A stretch of 64,000 nt of DNA, from contig CAKZON010000085.1 in assembly GCA_937136425.1 (NCBI GenBank), positions 1 through 64,000 on the forward strand, in the 5' to 3' direction. Position numbers and translations under genes: made by a program. A model generated the notes under the pieces. The model made no database searches. It saw nothing but the letters and a program-made list of their open reading frames with translations, and was not told the origin of the DNA. Of the stretch, positions 36,295 through 44,715 are shown piece after piece. Source of the DNA: an uncultured Crocinitomix sp. (lineage in GTDB: Bacteria > Bacteroidota > Bacteroidia > Flavobacteriales_D > Crocinitomicaceae). The first letter of the stretch is position 1, and the number at the start of each line of letters is the position of its first letter.

Positions 36295-36954
36295 ATGAGT
36301 TTACAAAATTACTATGAAATATATGTACCAAACGAAGAGGAAGTAGCGGGCGAAGAGTTGATGCAAATTAGATTTATAGATACGGAAGACCGAAAAGACT
36401 CTTATCGATTAATAACGGGGCAAGCTTTGTTAGATAATCCTCCTGCTCTAATAGCTGAATTTGCGGAGGACGCAAAAATTACTAATGTTGTTAAACCTCC
36501 AAACGAAACACTAGGATTTATAGTAGACAACAAAGTGAAATACATTCTAGACGATTTTAAATTTTCGAATCAAACAGCATTTTATCAGATACAAATAGTA
36601 GATAGGAGACAAAACCATTTTATTAATTACCATTTTTTACATTACGTAGGAAATTTGAATAGATCAATAGATTACGAAAGATCTAAATTTTACGTTAAAA
36701 ATATACTTTCAAATGATAAGAGGGAGATCAAGTTCACATCAGATGAAGAACGGAAAACATTTTGTTCCAACAATATTATAGATAAAGTTTTTCCAGAAAT
36801 GATTTATTTGTCAAATGACCATGAATCAAGAGATCTATTTAAAATTAATATAGGAAGAACGTCTTTTATTGTAAGTGAATCGTTAAAACTATCTTTAGAA
36901 AAAAGTGGTGTAACTGGAGTTGCGTTTCGTGATGTAGACTATTTGACCACTTAA
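36295..36954 (+). CDS. Imm11-like immunity protein
   Basis: A protein of 219 aa. The C-terminal phrase FIVSESLKLSLEKSGVTGVA followed by FRDV matches the end of the Imm11 (DUF1629) immunity family, as do the YEI start and the strand pattern. Imm11 proteins protect against polymorphic toxins. Its place after an RHS gene supports this, though whether it matches this toxin or a lost one is unknown. Confidence 0.6.
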   Translation: MSLQNYYEIYVPNEEEVAGEELMQIRFIDTEDRKDSYRLITGQALLDNPPALIAEFAEDAKITNVVKPPNETLGFIVDNKVKYILDDFKFSNQTAFYQIQIVDRRQNHFINYHFLHYVGNLNRSIDYERSKFYVKNILSNDKREIKFTSDEERKTFCSNNIIDKVFPEMIYLSNDHESRDLFKINIGRTSFIVSESLKLSLEKSGVTGVAFRDVDYLTT

Positions 36955-37016
36955 AATAGAATGATTTTGTTATAATAGGGTTTTTCTTGTATTGGTCATA
37001 CCCAAAACAAACCCAC

Positions 37017-37208
37017 ATGAACCGAATAGAAGAATTTCTATCAATTACTAGAAAAGATAAAGAATGGCTTGCTAGGTCGTTGCACGTTGAGTTAGAATTA
37101 ATAGAAAAATGGTGTTCAAATAAAAAACAGCCTTCTATAAATCAGTTATTCGAAATTTCATATGCATTAGAAGTTAACGCAGGTGATATTTGGGTGGGTA
37201 GGGGTTGA
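37017..37208 (+). CDS. XRE-type helix-turn-helix regulator
   Basis: A protein of 63 aa from the ATG at 37017; an upstream in-frame start at 36987 adds ten residues. DKEWLARSLHVELELIEKWC followed by PSINQLFEISYAL is a Cro/C1 helix-turn-helix. It lies 193 bp before hsdM. Small XRE regulators beside restriction-modification genes often delay the nuclease. Confidence 0.65.
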   Translation: MNRIEEFLSITRKDKEWLARSLHVELELIEKWCSNKKQPSINQLFEISYALEVNAGDIWVGRG

Positions 37209-37347
37209 TTTTTTAATCTTGTAGTTTGAGGTTGGGGGAAGCGCATAGTAATTCAAAAATAATGTTTTGCAAACCTATTTAAATTCTTAATCAGTATATT
37301 CATAGAATAAAAACCATTCTAAATTTTGACAATATTAATTAAGCTGT

Positions 37348-37376
37348 TTTGGTCAAGAGAAATAGTAATATTTTTG
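37348..37376 (+). promoter_or_regulatory. Bacteroidota-type promoter of hsdM
   Basis: TTTG (37348-37351) and TATTTTTG (37369-37376) fit the phylum's -33 TTTG and -7 TAnnTTTG boxes with a 17-bp gap. Transcription would start near 37382, about 20 bp before the hsdM ATG. Confidence 0.65.
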
Positions 37377-37401
37377 TGTTAATAAAAGCAATAGAATCAA
37401 A

Positions 37402-39987
37402 ATGAATAAACAGCAATTAGCAGCTAAGATTTGGGCTTCAGCCAATCAAATGCGATCAAAAATCGAGGCGAACGAATATAAAGATTACATCTTAGGACTT
37501 ATTTTTTACAAATATTTATCTGAAAAGCAAACTCAGTATGCTTACAAACAAGATTGGTCAGAAGAAGAACTAACTGAACTTCGTGAGGAAGATGAAGAGA
37601 CTGTAGAGCATTTTAAAAACAACCTTGGCTACTTTATAGCCTATGAACATTTGTTTAGTACTTGGATTGAAAAAGGTAAAGATTTCGAAATTTCCAATTT
37701 GCGAGATGCTCTTTCTGCTTTTAACCGATTAATTAGTGTTAAGCATAAAAAACTGTTTGATGGAATTTTTAATACGCTCGAAACGGGGTTAAGTAAACTT
37801 GGAGAAAGTGCAGCTAAGCAAACCAAGGCAGTTGCTGATCTATTAGAGCTGATTCAAGACATTCCAATGGATGGTAAGCAAGATTATGATGTTCTTGGAT
37901 TCATCTACGAATATTTGATTGGAATGTTTGCAGCAAATGCAGGTAAAAAGGCGGGTGAATTTTATACACCTCATGAAGTTTCTGTTTTAATGTCCGATAT
38001 TATCGCTGACCATTTAAAAGATCGTTCAGAGATTGAAATCTATGATCCTACAAGTGGTTCAGGTTCATTGCTTATTAACATTGGTGATAGCGTTGCCCGA
38101 CACATGGACAACAAAAACAACATTAAGTTTTATGCCCAAGAGTTAAAGCAAAACACGTATAACCTTACCAGAATGAATTTGGTGATGAGAGGGATAAAAC
38201 CCGATAATATTTTTACTCGAAACGGTGATACCTTGGAGGAAGATTGGCCTATGTTTGATGAAAACGATCCAATCAACTCTTACCATGCTTTGTATGTTGA
38301 TGCTGTGGTTTCTAATCCTCCATATTCTCAAAAATGGGATTCAGCAAATAAAGATGCAGATGCGAGGTATCGTAGATACGGACTTGCTCCAAAAGGAAAG
38401 GCTGATTATGCTTTTCTTTTGCATGACTTGTATCACATCAAACCTAATGGAATCATGGCGGTAGTTTTACCGCATGGTGTACTTTTTAGAGGTGGTGAAG
38501 AAGGAACAATTCGAAAAAACTTAATAGAAGAGAATAATATTGACGCCATTATAGGTTTACCTCCTGCTGTTTTCTTTGGTACAGGTATTCCTACCATCAT
38601 TATGATTTTAAAGCAAAAGCGAGAAAATACGGATGTTTTGATCGTAGATGCGTCTAAAAACTTTACCAAAGAAGGTAAAAATAACAAACTACAAGCTTCG
38701 GATATTAAACGAATTGTAGATACGGTAGTGCAGCGAAAAACGATTCCGAAATTCTCAAAACTTGTAGAAAGAGATGAAATTCGTGAAAACGAATACAATC
38801 TCAATATTCCTCGTTATGTAGATTCTTCTGCTGCTCCAGAAAGTTGGGATATTTATGCTTCAATGTTTGGAGGCATTCCTACAAAAGAAATAGATGAATT
38901 ACATAATTATTGGAATGCCTTTAAAGGCTTGAAGTCTTCCTTGTTTTCCAATAAAACAGAAGTTAATTGTGAACTGAAAGTGGATGATGTAAATGCAGCA
39001 ATTCATGAGCATGAAAGTGTTCAGTCTTTTATTAGTCAATTCAATGCCTCATTTAATTCATTTAGTCAATATCTTAAAACGCAGTTATTAGATAATATGC
39101 AAACCCTTACTGTTTCTAAACAAGAAACGGTGTTGAGTAATGATATTTTCAAACGATTGGAAAACATACCATTAATAGACAAATATGAAGCCTACCAGTT
39201 ATTAGATGATAAATGGCAAATAACAGCCGTAGATTTGGAAATCATACAAACGGAAGGTTTTGAAGCTACTAAGGTAGTAGATCCAAATATGGTGATTAAA
39301 AAGAAAGATGGTAAAGACCGAGAAGTACAGGAAGGTTGGGTTGGTCGAGTATTACCATTTGAGTTAGTACAGAAAACTTACCTAAAAGAAGAGCTTCAAA
39401 GCTTACGAGATAAAGAAGAACGATTGGAAGAAATTAGTGCTGAATTTGAAGAACTAATTGATTCTTTTAGTGAAGAAGAAAAAGAAGAAGACACCTTTAA
39501 AGAAACAGGAGATGCTTTTGTAAATGCGCAAGTAAACAAACTAGCAAAAGAATTAAAACAAGAAGAAAAGAAAAATGGCGCTTTTGAAGTTGACAGTTAT
39601 GAATTTAAAATAATAGCAGCAGAGAAACTTATCACAGAAGAAAAGGAACTTAAAAAAGCCATTAAAGCCGAAGATAAAGCCTTGCATAACCTTACCAAAA
39701 CATCCATAGAACAATTGGAAGACGCACAGGTATATGTCTTACTTGAATTGAAATGGATTAAACCTCTAGTAGATGCTCTATACAATATGCCTATTACTAT
39801 TGTAGATACTTTAACCGATAAGGTACAAGCCTTAGCAGAACGCTATGCCATTACCTACTCGGATGTAGCGAATGATATCAAAAAAGCGGAAAATTCTCTT
39901 GCATCTCTAATAGGAGAGCTAGATGGGAATAAACATGATATGGAAGGGTTGAATAAATTAAAAAACCTACTAAAAAGTGAAGACTAA
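37402..39987 (+). CDS. hsdM: type I restriction-modification methyltransferase subunit
   Basis: A protein of 861 aa. The HsdM N-terminal helical domain (1-160) is followed by the methylase core with motif I DPTSGSGS (215-222) and NPPY (305-308). It methylates adenine in the target, as part of M2S and R2M2S complexes. The usual HsdM is about 500-550 aa; here an extra 300 residues of charged, coiled helices (from about 500 on) are attached. The hsdS ATG follows 1 bp after its stop. Confidence 0.93.
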   Translation: MNKQQLAAKIWASANQMRSKIEANEYKDYILGLIFYKYLSEKQTQYAYKQDWSEEELTELREEDEETVEHFKNNLGYFIAYEHLFSTWIEKGKDFEISNLRDALSAFNRLISVKHKKLFDGIFNTLETGLSKLGESAAKQTKAVADLLELIQDIPMDGKQDYDVLGFIYEYLIGMFAANAGKKAGEFYTPHEVSVLMSDIIADHLKDRSEIEIYDPTSGSGSLLINIGDSVARHMDNKNNIKFYAQELKQNTYNLTRMNLVMRGIKPDNIFTRNGDTLEEDWPMFDENDPINSYHALYVDAVVSNPPYSQKWDSANKDADARYRRYGLAPKGKADYAFLLHDLYHIKPNGIMAVVLPHGVLFRGGEEGTIRKNLIEENNIDAIIGLPPAVFFGTGIPTIIMILKQKRENTDVLIVDASKNFTKEGKNNKLQASDIKRIVDTVVQRKTIPKFSKLVERDEIRENEYNLNIPRYVDSSAAPESWDIYASMFGGIPTKEIDELHNYWNAFKGLKSSLFSNKTEVNCELKVDDVNAAIHEHESVQSFISQFNASFNSFSQYLKTQLLDNMQTLTVSKQETVLSNDIFKRLENIPLIDKYEAYQLLDDKWQITAVDLEIIQTEGFEATKVVDPNMVIKKKDGKDREVQEGWVGRVLPFELVQKTYLKEELQSLRDKEERLEEISAEFEELIDSFSEEEKEEDTFKETGDAFVNAQVNKLAKELKQEEKKNGAFEVDSYEFKIIAAEKLITEEKELKKAIKAEDKALHNLTKTSIEQLEDAQVYVLLELKWIKPLVDALYNMPITIVDTLTDKVQALAERYAITYSDVANDIKKAENSLASLIGELDGNKHDMEGLNKLKNLLKSED

Positions 39988-39988
39988 G

Positions 39989-41155
39989 ATGGAAGAACAA
40001 AAGAAAATTCCTGAGCTTCGTTTTGCTGGTTTTACTGATGATTGGAATGAACGAGAGCTGAGTTTACTTGCAGAATTCAGTAAAGGTCAAGGGTATTCAA
40101 AGAATGACTTGAAGGCAACTGGGGCTCCCATTATACTATACGGTAGACTTTATACTAATTATCAAACAGTAATAGATGAAGTTGATACATACACTGATGC
40201 ACAAGAAAATTCCTATTACAGCTATGGAGGGGAAGTAATTGTTCCTGCTTCTGGCGAAACTCAAGAAGATATTGTAAGAGCATCAGTTGTCGCAAAGTCG
40301 AACATAATTCTTGGTGGTGATTTGAATATTGTCAAGCCAAATGAATCAATAAATTCTAATTTCTTAGCACTAACCATTTCGAACGGAAGAGTATATAGGG
40401 AGTTAGTAAAGAAAGCACAAGGAAAGTCAGTAGTCCATATCAGAAATGGAGATTTAAAGGAAGCTATTATTCCATATCCAAGAAAGGTAGAACAAAAACA
40501 AATAGGCTCCTTTTTCAAAAACATAGACGAACTAATAACCAAGCACCAAAAGAAACATAAACGCCTAGTTACGCTCAAAAAATCTATGTTGGAAAAGATG
40601 TTTCCTAAAGAAGGACAATCTGTTCCTGAAATTAGATTTAAAGGTTTTGAAGAAGATTGGAATGAGATGAAGTTAAATCAAATTGCATCTTATCAATCTT
40701 CCTCACTAACAGTTGGTGATGCACAACAGAATGGGAGTTACGAACTGTATGATGCAAATTCTTTAATTGGATATACTAATGAAGAAACATTGTCAGAAAA
40801 TTATATTACTATTATCAAGGATGGTTCTGGAGTAGGACGATTAAGAGTTCTTCCAAAAAACACAGGTTTCATTGCCACATTAGGGGCAATTGTTCCAAAC
40901 AAAGGTATTGATTTAACTTTTCTTTTGTGCTGCTTATTGAATACGGATTTTAATTCTCATATAATAGGCGCAACAATACCACATATATATTTCAGTAGTT
41001 ATGGGGAAGTTGTTTATTGTGTTCCAACAACTGAAGAACAGCAAAAAATTGGTGTGCATTTCATGAATCTAGACCGATTGATTGAAAACCACAAAAAACA
41101 ACTTCAAAAACTCAAAAAATTCAAACAATCGCTTTCAGAAAAGATGTTTGTATAA
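39989..41155 (+). CDS. hsdS: type I restriction specificity subunit
   Basis: A protein of 388 aa from the ATG at 39989 (a GTG at 39977 would overlap hsdM). It has two target-recognition domains, each starting with PELRFAGFTDDWNE and PEIRFKGFEEDWNE and ending in a helical spacer (KKHKRLVTLKKSMLEKMF; KKQLQKLKKFKQSLSEKMF). It sets the DNA sequence recognised by the complex. The two spacers also make a DNA-level repeat where recombination could swap recognition domains. Confidence 0.92.
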   Translation: MEEQKKIPELRFAGFTDDWNERELSLLAEFSKGQGYSKNDLKATGAPIILYGRLYTNYQTVIDEVDTYTDAQENSYYSYGGEVIVPASGETQEDIVRASVVAKSNIILGGDLNIVKPNESINSNFLALTISNGRVYRELVKKAQGKSVVHIRNGDLKEAIIPYPRKVEQKQIGSFFKNIDELITKHQKKHKRLVTLKKSMLEKMFPKEGQSVPEIRFKGFEEDWNEMKLNQIASYQSSSLTVGDAQQNGSYELYDANSLIGYTNEETLSENYITIIKDGSGVGRLRVLPKNTGFIATLGAIVPNKGIDLTFLLCCLLNTDFNSHIIGATIPHIYFSSYGEVVYCVPTTEEQQKIGVHFMNLDRLIENHKKQLQKLKKFKQSLSEKMFV

Positions 41156-41172
41156 CCCACTTATAATTGAAT

Positions 41173-44100
41173 ATGACCTTTACATCAGAAGCAGCATTTG
41201 AAGAAGCACTCATCCAATCCCTAACCCAAAAAGGTTGGGAGAATGAGGTAATTAAATACCCTACAGAACAAGCTCTAATTGATAACTGGGCACACATTCT
41301 TTTTGAGAATAATCGGGGAATTGACCGTTTAAATGATTTCCCCCTTACCAGAGGTGAGATGGATCAAATATTAGAACAAATCACTGAACTACGAACTCCA
41401 TTAAAACTAAATGGATTTATCAACGGTAAGTCGGTAGCTATCAAAAGAGATAACCCAGAAGACAAAGCACATTTCGGTAAAGAAATTAGCCTAAAAATAT
41501 ACGATCGTCACGAAATAGCAGCAGGTCAAAGTAGATATCAAATTGCACAGCAACCACAATTTAAGAGTAAATCAAAAATACTCAATGATAGACGTGGCGA
41601 CTTAATGCTTCTCATTAATGGTATGCCGCTCATTCACATTGAACTAAAGAAAAGTGGTATTCCCGTTTCACAAGCCTATCATCAAATTGAAAAATATTCA
41701 AGACAAGGTATTTTTACGGGCTTATTTTCTTTGGTGCAATTGTTTGTAGCTATGAATCCTGAGGAAACAAAGTACTTTGCTAACGCAGGGTCGGATGGTA
41801 AATTTAATTCAGACTTTTATTTTAATTGGGCAGACATAAATAATGAGCCTATAAATAATTGGCAGAAAATTACAGAAAGATTTTTGTCCATACCAATGGC
41901 TCACCAGTTAATTGGTTTTTACACCGTTCCAGATGATACAGATGGCGTGCTTAAAGTAATGCGAAGTTATCAATACCATGCAGCACATGCTATATCTGAT
42001 AGAGTTGCCAAAAATGATTGGTCAGCTAAAGATTCCTTAGGTGGTTATATCTGGCATACTACAGGTTCGGGTAAAACAATGACCAGTTTTAAGTCTGCTC
42101 AGCTTATTGCTAATTCTAAAGATGCTGATAAAGTTATTTTCTTAATGGATAGGATTGAGCTTGGTACACAATCATTAAACGAATACCGAGGTTTTGCGGA
42201 TGAAGGAGATGATGTACAAGGTACAGAAAACACAGATGTTTTGATATCCAAACTAAAAAGTGATAAAGCATCCGAAGTATTGATTGTTACTTCCATACAG
42301 AAGATGAGTAACATCAAAGATGAAGAAGGTGGATTAAACGCTCGTGATGTTCAACTAATGAGTAGTAAAAGAGTCGTTTTCATTATTGATGAAGCACACC
42401 GTTCTACATTTGGAGATATGCTTTTGACCATTAAAGATACATTTCCATCTGCTATTTTCTTTGGATTTACAGGTACACCTATTGATGAAGAGAATCAAAA
42501 AAAGGGAAATACTACTATTGATATTTTCGGAAATGAATTGCATAGATATACCATAGCTGATGGTATTAGAGATGGAAACGTATTGGGGTTTGACCCATAC
42601 AAAGTAATGACATACCGAGACAAAGATTTACGTCAGGCTATTGCACTTGAAAAAGCTAAGGCTTCAAGTGTACAAGAAGCACTAGCAGATCCAAAGAAAA
42701 AGAAGATCTTCAAAAAATACATGAATGAAGTGAATATGTCGGGTGATTTCGATAGTTCAGGTAAATATGTAAGTGGAATCGAGGATCTTATACCGAGAGC
42801 TCAATATAACAGAGATGAGCATTGTGAACAGGTTGTAAATGACATCATTGACAACTGGATGATTTTGAGTGAAAATGGTAAGTTTCATGCTATTTTTGCC
42901 ACAAGTAGCATTGCTGATGCAATCGACTATTTTCACCGTTTCAGAGCTACAAAACCCGATTTAAAAATAACTGCTCTTTTTGACCCTCATATCGACAATG
43001 AAGGAGATACTGAATACAAAGAAGAAGGTTTAGTTGACATCATTACAGCTTATAATGAATTGTATGATCAAGATTTTAAACTGGCAACACATGCCAAATT
43101 CAAAAAGGATATTGCCGATAGATTAGCACACAAAAAGTCATACGCTAGAATTGCAAATACTCCAGAAGAACAATTGGACATTTTAATAGTCGTAGATCAA
43201 ATGTTAACAGGCTTTGATTCTAAATATCTGAATACATTGTATTTAGATAAGGTGTTAGAATATGAAAACATTATTCAAGCCTTTTCACGTACCAACAGAC
43301 TTTTCAATCATGATGAAAAACCTCATGGTACAATACGATATTATCGCAAACCTCATACAATGGAGCGCAATATCAAGAGGGCTATAAAAATGTATTCAGG
43401 GGATAAAGTAAGAGGTCTTTTTGTTGAAAAACTTCCTTTTAACCTAAGAGCAATGAATCAAACATTTGAAGCTATCACTCAATTGTTTCAAACGGCAGGA
43501 GTCGAGAACTTTGAAAAACTACCAGAAGACTTGTCCGAAAGAGGTCGGTTTGCATCTCTATTTAAAGAATTCAATTTATACCTTGAAGCAGCCAGATTAC
43601 AGGGCTTCAAATGGCAAAAACTCAAATACTCTTTTGATACAGACGAGGGTAAAAAAGAAGTTGTTGAATTAACTATTGACGAGAATACTTACCTAATATT
43701 AGCTTTACGTTATAAGGAGCTTTTTAGTGAAACTGGAGGCGGTAGCGGAGGATCAGGTGTACCATACGAGATTGAAGGGTATTTGACAGAAATAAATACC
43801 GACAAGATAGATTCAGATTACATGAATACTCGTTTTGAAAAATACCTTCGATCTTTAAATGATGAAAATCTGAACAAGGAGGAGCTTCAAAAGATATTAG
43901 ATGAATTACACAAAACCTTTTCTTCACTAACTCAGGAAGAACAAAAATTTGCAGGTATTTTCTTAAGAGATGTACAACGTGGAGATGCTAAAATAGTTGA
44001 AGGCAAATCTTTTAAAGATTATGTAATCGAATATCAGTCAAATGCCAAAAGCGATCAAATCCACAAAATATCGGAAGCTCTAGGACTTGATGAATCAAAA

Positions 44101-44307
44101 CTTAGAGCAATGATTGAATCTGGGGTTACAGATAAGAACCTGAATGAATTTGGTCGTTTTGATGAATTAAAATCAACCATAGATAAAGTAAAAGCAAAGG
44201 AGTATATCGAGAAGCAAGAAGGAGCTATTCTTCCTCAACGTAAGGTAAATATCAAAGCGCAAGCTTTATTGAAAAAGTTTGTAATTGAAGGAGGGTTTGA
44301 GATATAA
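41173..44307 (+). CDS. hsdR: type I restriction endonuclease/translocase subunit
   Basis: A protein of 1044 aa from the ATG at 41173 (an in-frame TTG lies 6 bp upstream). The nuclease domain has DLMLLINGMPLIHIELKK (Asp143, Glu157, Lys159), the PD-(D/E)xK site. The SF2 translocase has TTGSGKTM (about 297-304), IIDEAHRS and FGFTGTP motifs. The C-terminal region contains a glycine/serine linker. It cleaves DNA lacking the methyl mark after translocation. It is the last gene of the element; the right arm sites begin 7 bp after the stop. Confidence 0.93.
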   Translation: MTFTSEAAFEEALIQSLTQKGWENEVIKYPTEQALIDNWAHILFENNRGIDRLNDFPLTRGEMDQILEQITELRTPLKLNGFINGKSVAIKRDNPEDKAHFGKEISLKIYDRHEIAAGQSRYQIAQQPQFKSKSKILNDRRGDLMLLINGMPLIHIELKKSGIPVSQAYHQIEKYSRQGIFTGLFSLVQLFVAMNPEETKYFANAGSDGKFNSDFYFNWADINNEPINNWQKITERFLSIPMAHQLIGFYTVPDDTDGVLKVMRSYQYHAAHAISDRVAKNDWSAKDSLGGYIWHTTGSGKTMTSFKSAQLIANSKDADKVIFLMDRIELGTQSLNEYRGFADEGDDVQGTENTDVLISKLKSDKASEVLIVTSIQKMSNIKDEEGGLNARDVQLMSSKRVVFIIDEAHRSTFGDMLLTIKDTFPSAIFFGFTGTPIDEENQKKGNTTIDIFGNELHRYTIADGIRDGNVLGFDPYKVMTYRDKDLRQAIALEKAKASSVQEALADPKKKKIFKKYMNEVNMSGDFDSSGKYVSGIEDLIPRAQYNRDEHCEQVVNDIIDNWMILSENGKFHAIFATSSIADAIDYFHRFRATKPDLKITALFDPHIDNEGDTEYKEEGLVDIITAYNELYDQDFKLATHAKFKKDIADRLAHKKSYARIANTPEEQLDILIVVDQMLTGFDSKYLNTLYLDKVLEYENIIQAFSRTNRLFNHDEKPHGTIRYYRKPHTMERNIKRAIKMYSGDKVRGLFVEKLPFNLRAMNQTFEAITQLFQTAGVENFEKLPEDLSERGRFASLFKEFNLYLEAARLQGFKWQKLKYSFDTDEGKKEVVELTIDENTYLILALRYKELFSETGGGSGGSGVPYEIEGYLTEINTDKIDSDYMNTRFEKYLRSLNDENLNKEELQKILDELHKTFSSLTQEEQKFAGIFLRDVQRGDAKIVEGKSFKDYVIEYQSNAKSDQIHKISEALGLDESKLRAMIESGVTDKNLNEFGRFDELKSTIDKVKAKEYIEKQEGAILPQRKVNIKAQALLKKFVIEGGFEI

Positions 44308-44313
44308 TTCCCC

Positions 44314-44335
44314 AGTAAACATATTAAGTAAACAT
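44314..44335 (+). repeat. right arm-type sites, AGTAAACAT x2
   Basis: AGTAAACAT at 44314-44322 and 44327-44335, with the same 13-bp step as at the left end. An inverted GTTTACTT lies at 44338-44345. These are likely integrase arm-binding sites of the right end. Confidence 0.7.
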
Positions 44336-44417
44336 TTGTTTACTTTTGCGCAATTTTGCATAAAATCGAATCGCTAAAACCCTTGTAAACCTTGATTTTA
44401 TTGAGCTAACCCCATTG

Positions 44418-44460
44418 TTGACAGGGCAGGGGTCACTGGTTCGAATCCAGTATAGCCCAC
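44418..44460 (+). repeat. attR: displaced 3' end of tRNA-Val
   Basis: A 43-bp perfect copy of 153-195. It is the 3' half of tRNA-Val(GAC) without the 5' half, left where the element joins the right chromosomal arm. It is not a tRNA gene by itself. Confidence 0.93.
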
Positions 44461-44470
44461 GAAAAGGAAG

Positions 44471-44494
44471 CCAAGTGATGTCACTTGGTTTTTT
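44471..44494 (+). terminator. original tRNA-Val terminator, displaced
   Basis: CCAAGTGA/TCACTTGG (44471-44488) is followed by a run of six T. It lies 11 bp after attR and was the tRNA terminator before integration. Confidence 0.8.
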
Positions 44495-44689
44495 ATGCTT
44501 TGTGTGATCGCCGAAGTTAATCCAGTATAATCGAAAAAAGCCTCAACAGAACCTCCAATTCTAGAGCAAAAAGCTCTCGTGTTTATTATTTCAAGGTCGA
44601 TATTTACCTCATATGAAACAAATGTCATTATGACTTAAACACTGGTCATAATCTCATGTTTTAATGTAGGCGCATGGCGAGTTTATCAT

Positions 44690-44697
44690 TACCTTTG
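44690..44697 (+). promoter_or_regulatory. -7 promoter box TACCTTTG
   Basis: TACCTTTG matches TAnnTTTG and lies 18 bp before the ATG at 44716. No clear -33 TTG is seen. It is probably the promoter of the secreted protein gene. Confidence 0.45.
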
Positions 44698-44715
44698 TAG
44701 TAACAAATTTTACTT

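Larger units (their letters stand above)
153..44460. mobile_element. about 44-kb integrated element in tRNA-Val
   Basis: The element is bounded by 43-bp perfect direct repeats, the left one being the 3' half of tRNA-Val(GAC). A tyrosine recombinase gene abuts the left end, and paired AGTAAACAT sites lie just inside both ends. The contents are phage-like or plasmid-like replication and integration genes, a block of membrane and beta-rich proteins, a possible signalling cluster, an RHS toxin locus and a type I restriction-modification system. No relaxase, type IV secretion, terminase, portal or tail gene was recognised, so it is neither a standard conjugative element nor a tailed prophage. Whether it still moves is not known. 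Confidence 0.9.

Noticed and set aside
153..44460. Conjugative element
   Set aside because: No relaxase, coupling protein or type IV secretion genes were recognised, so this label was not used.
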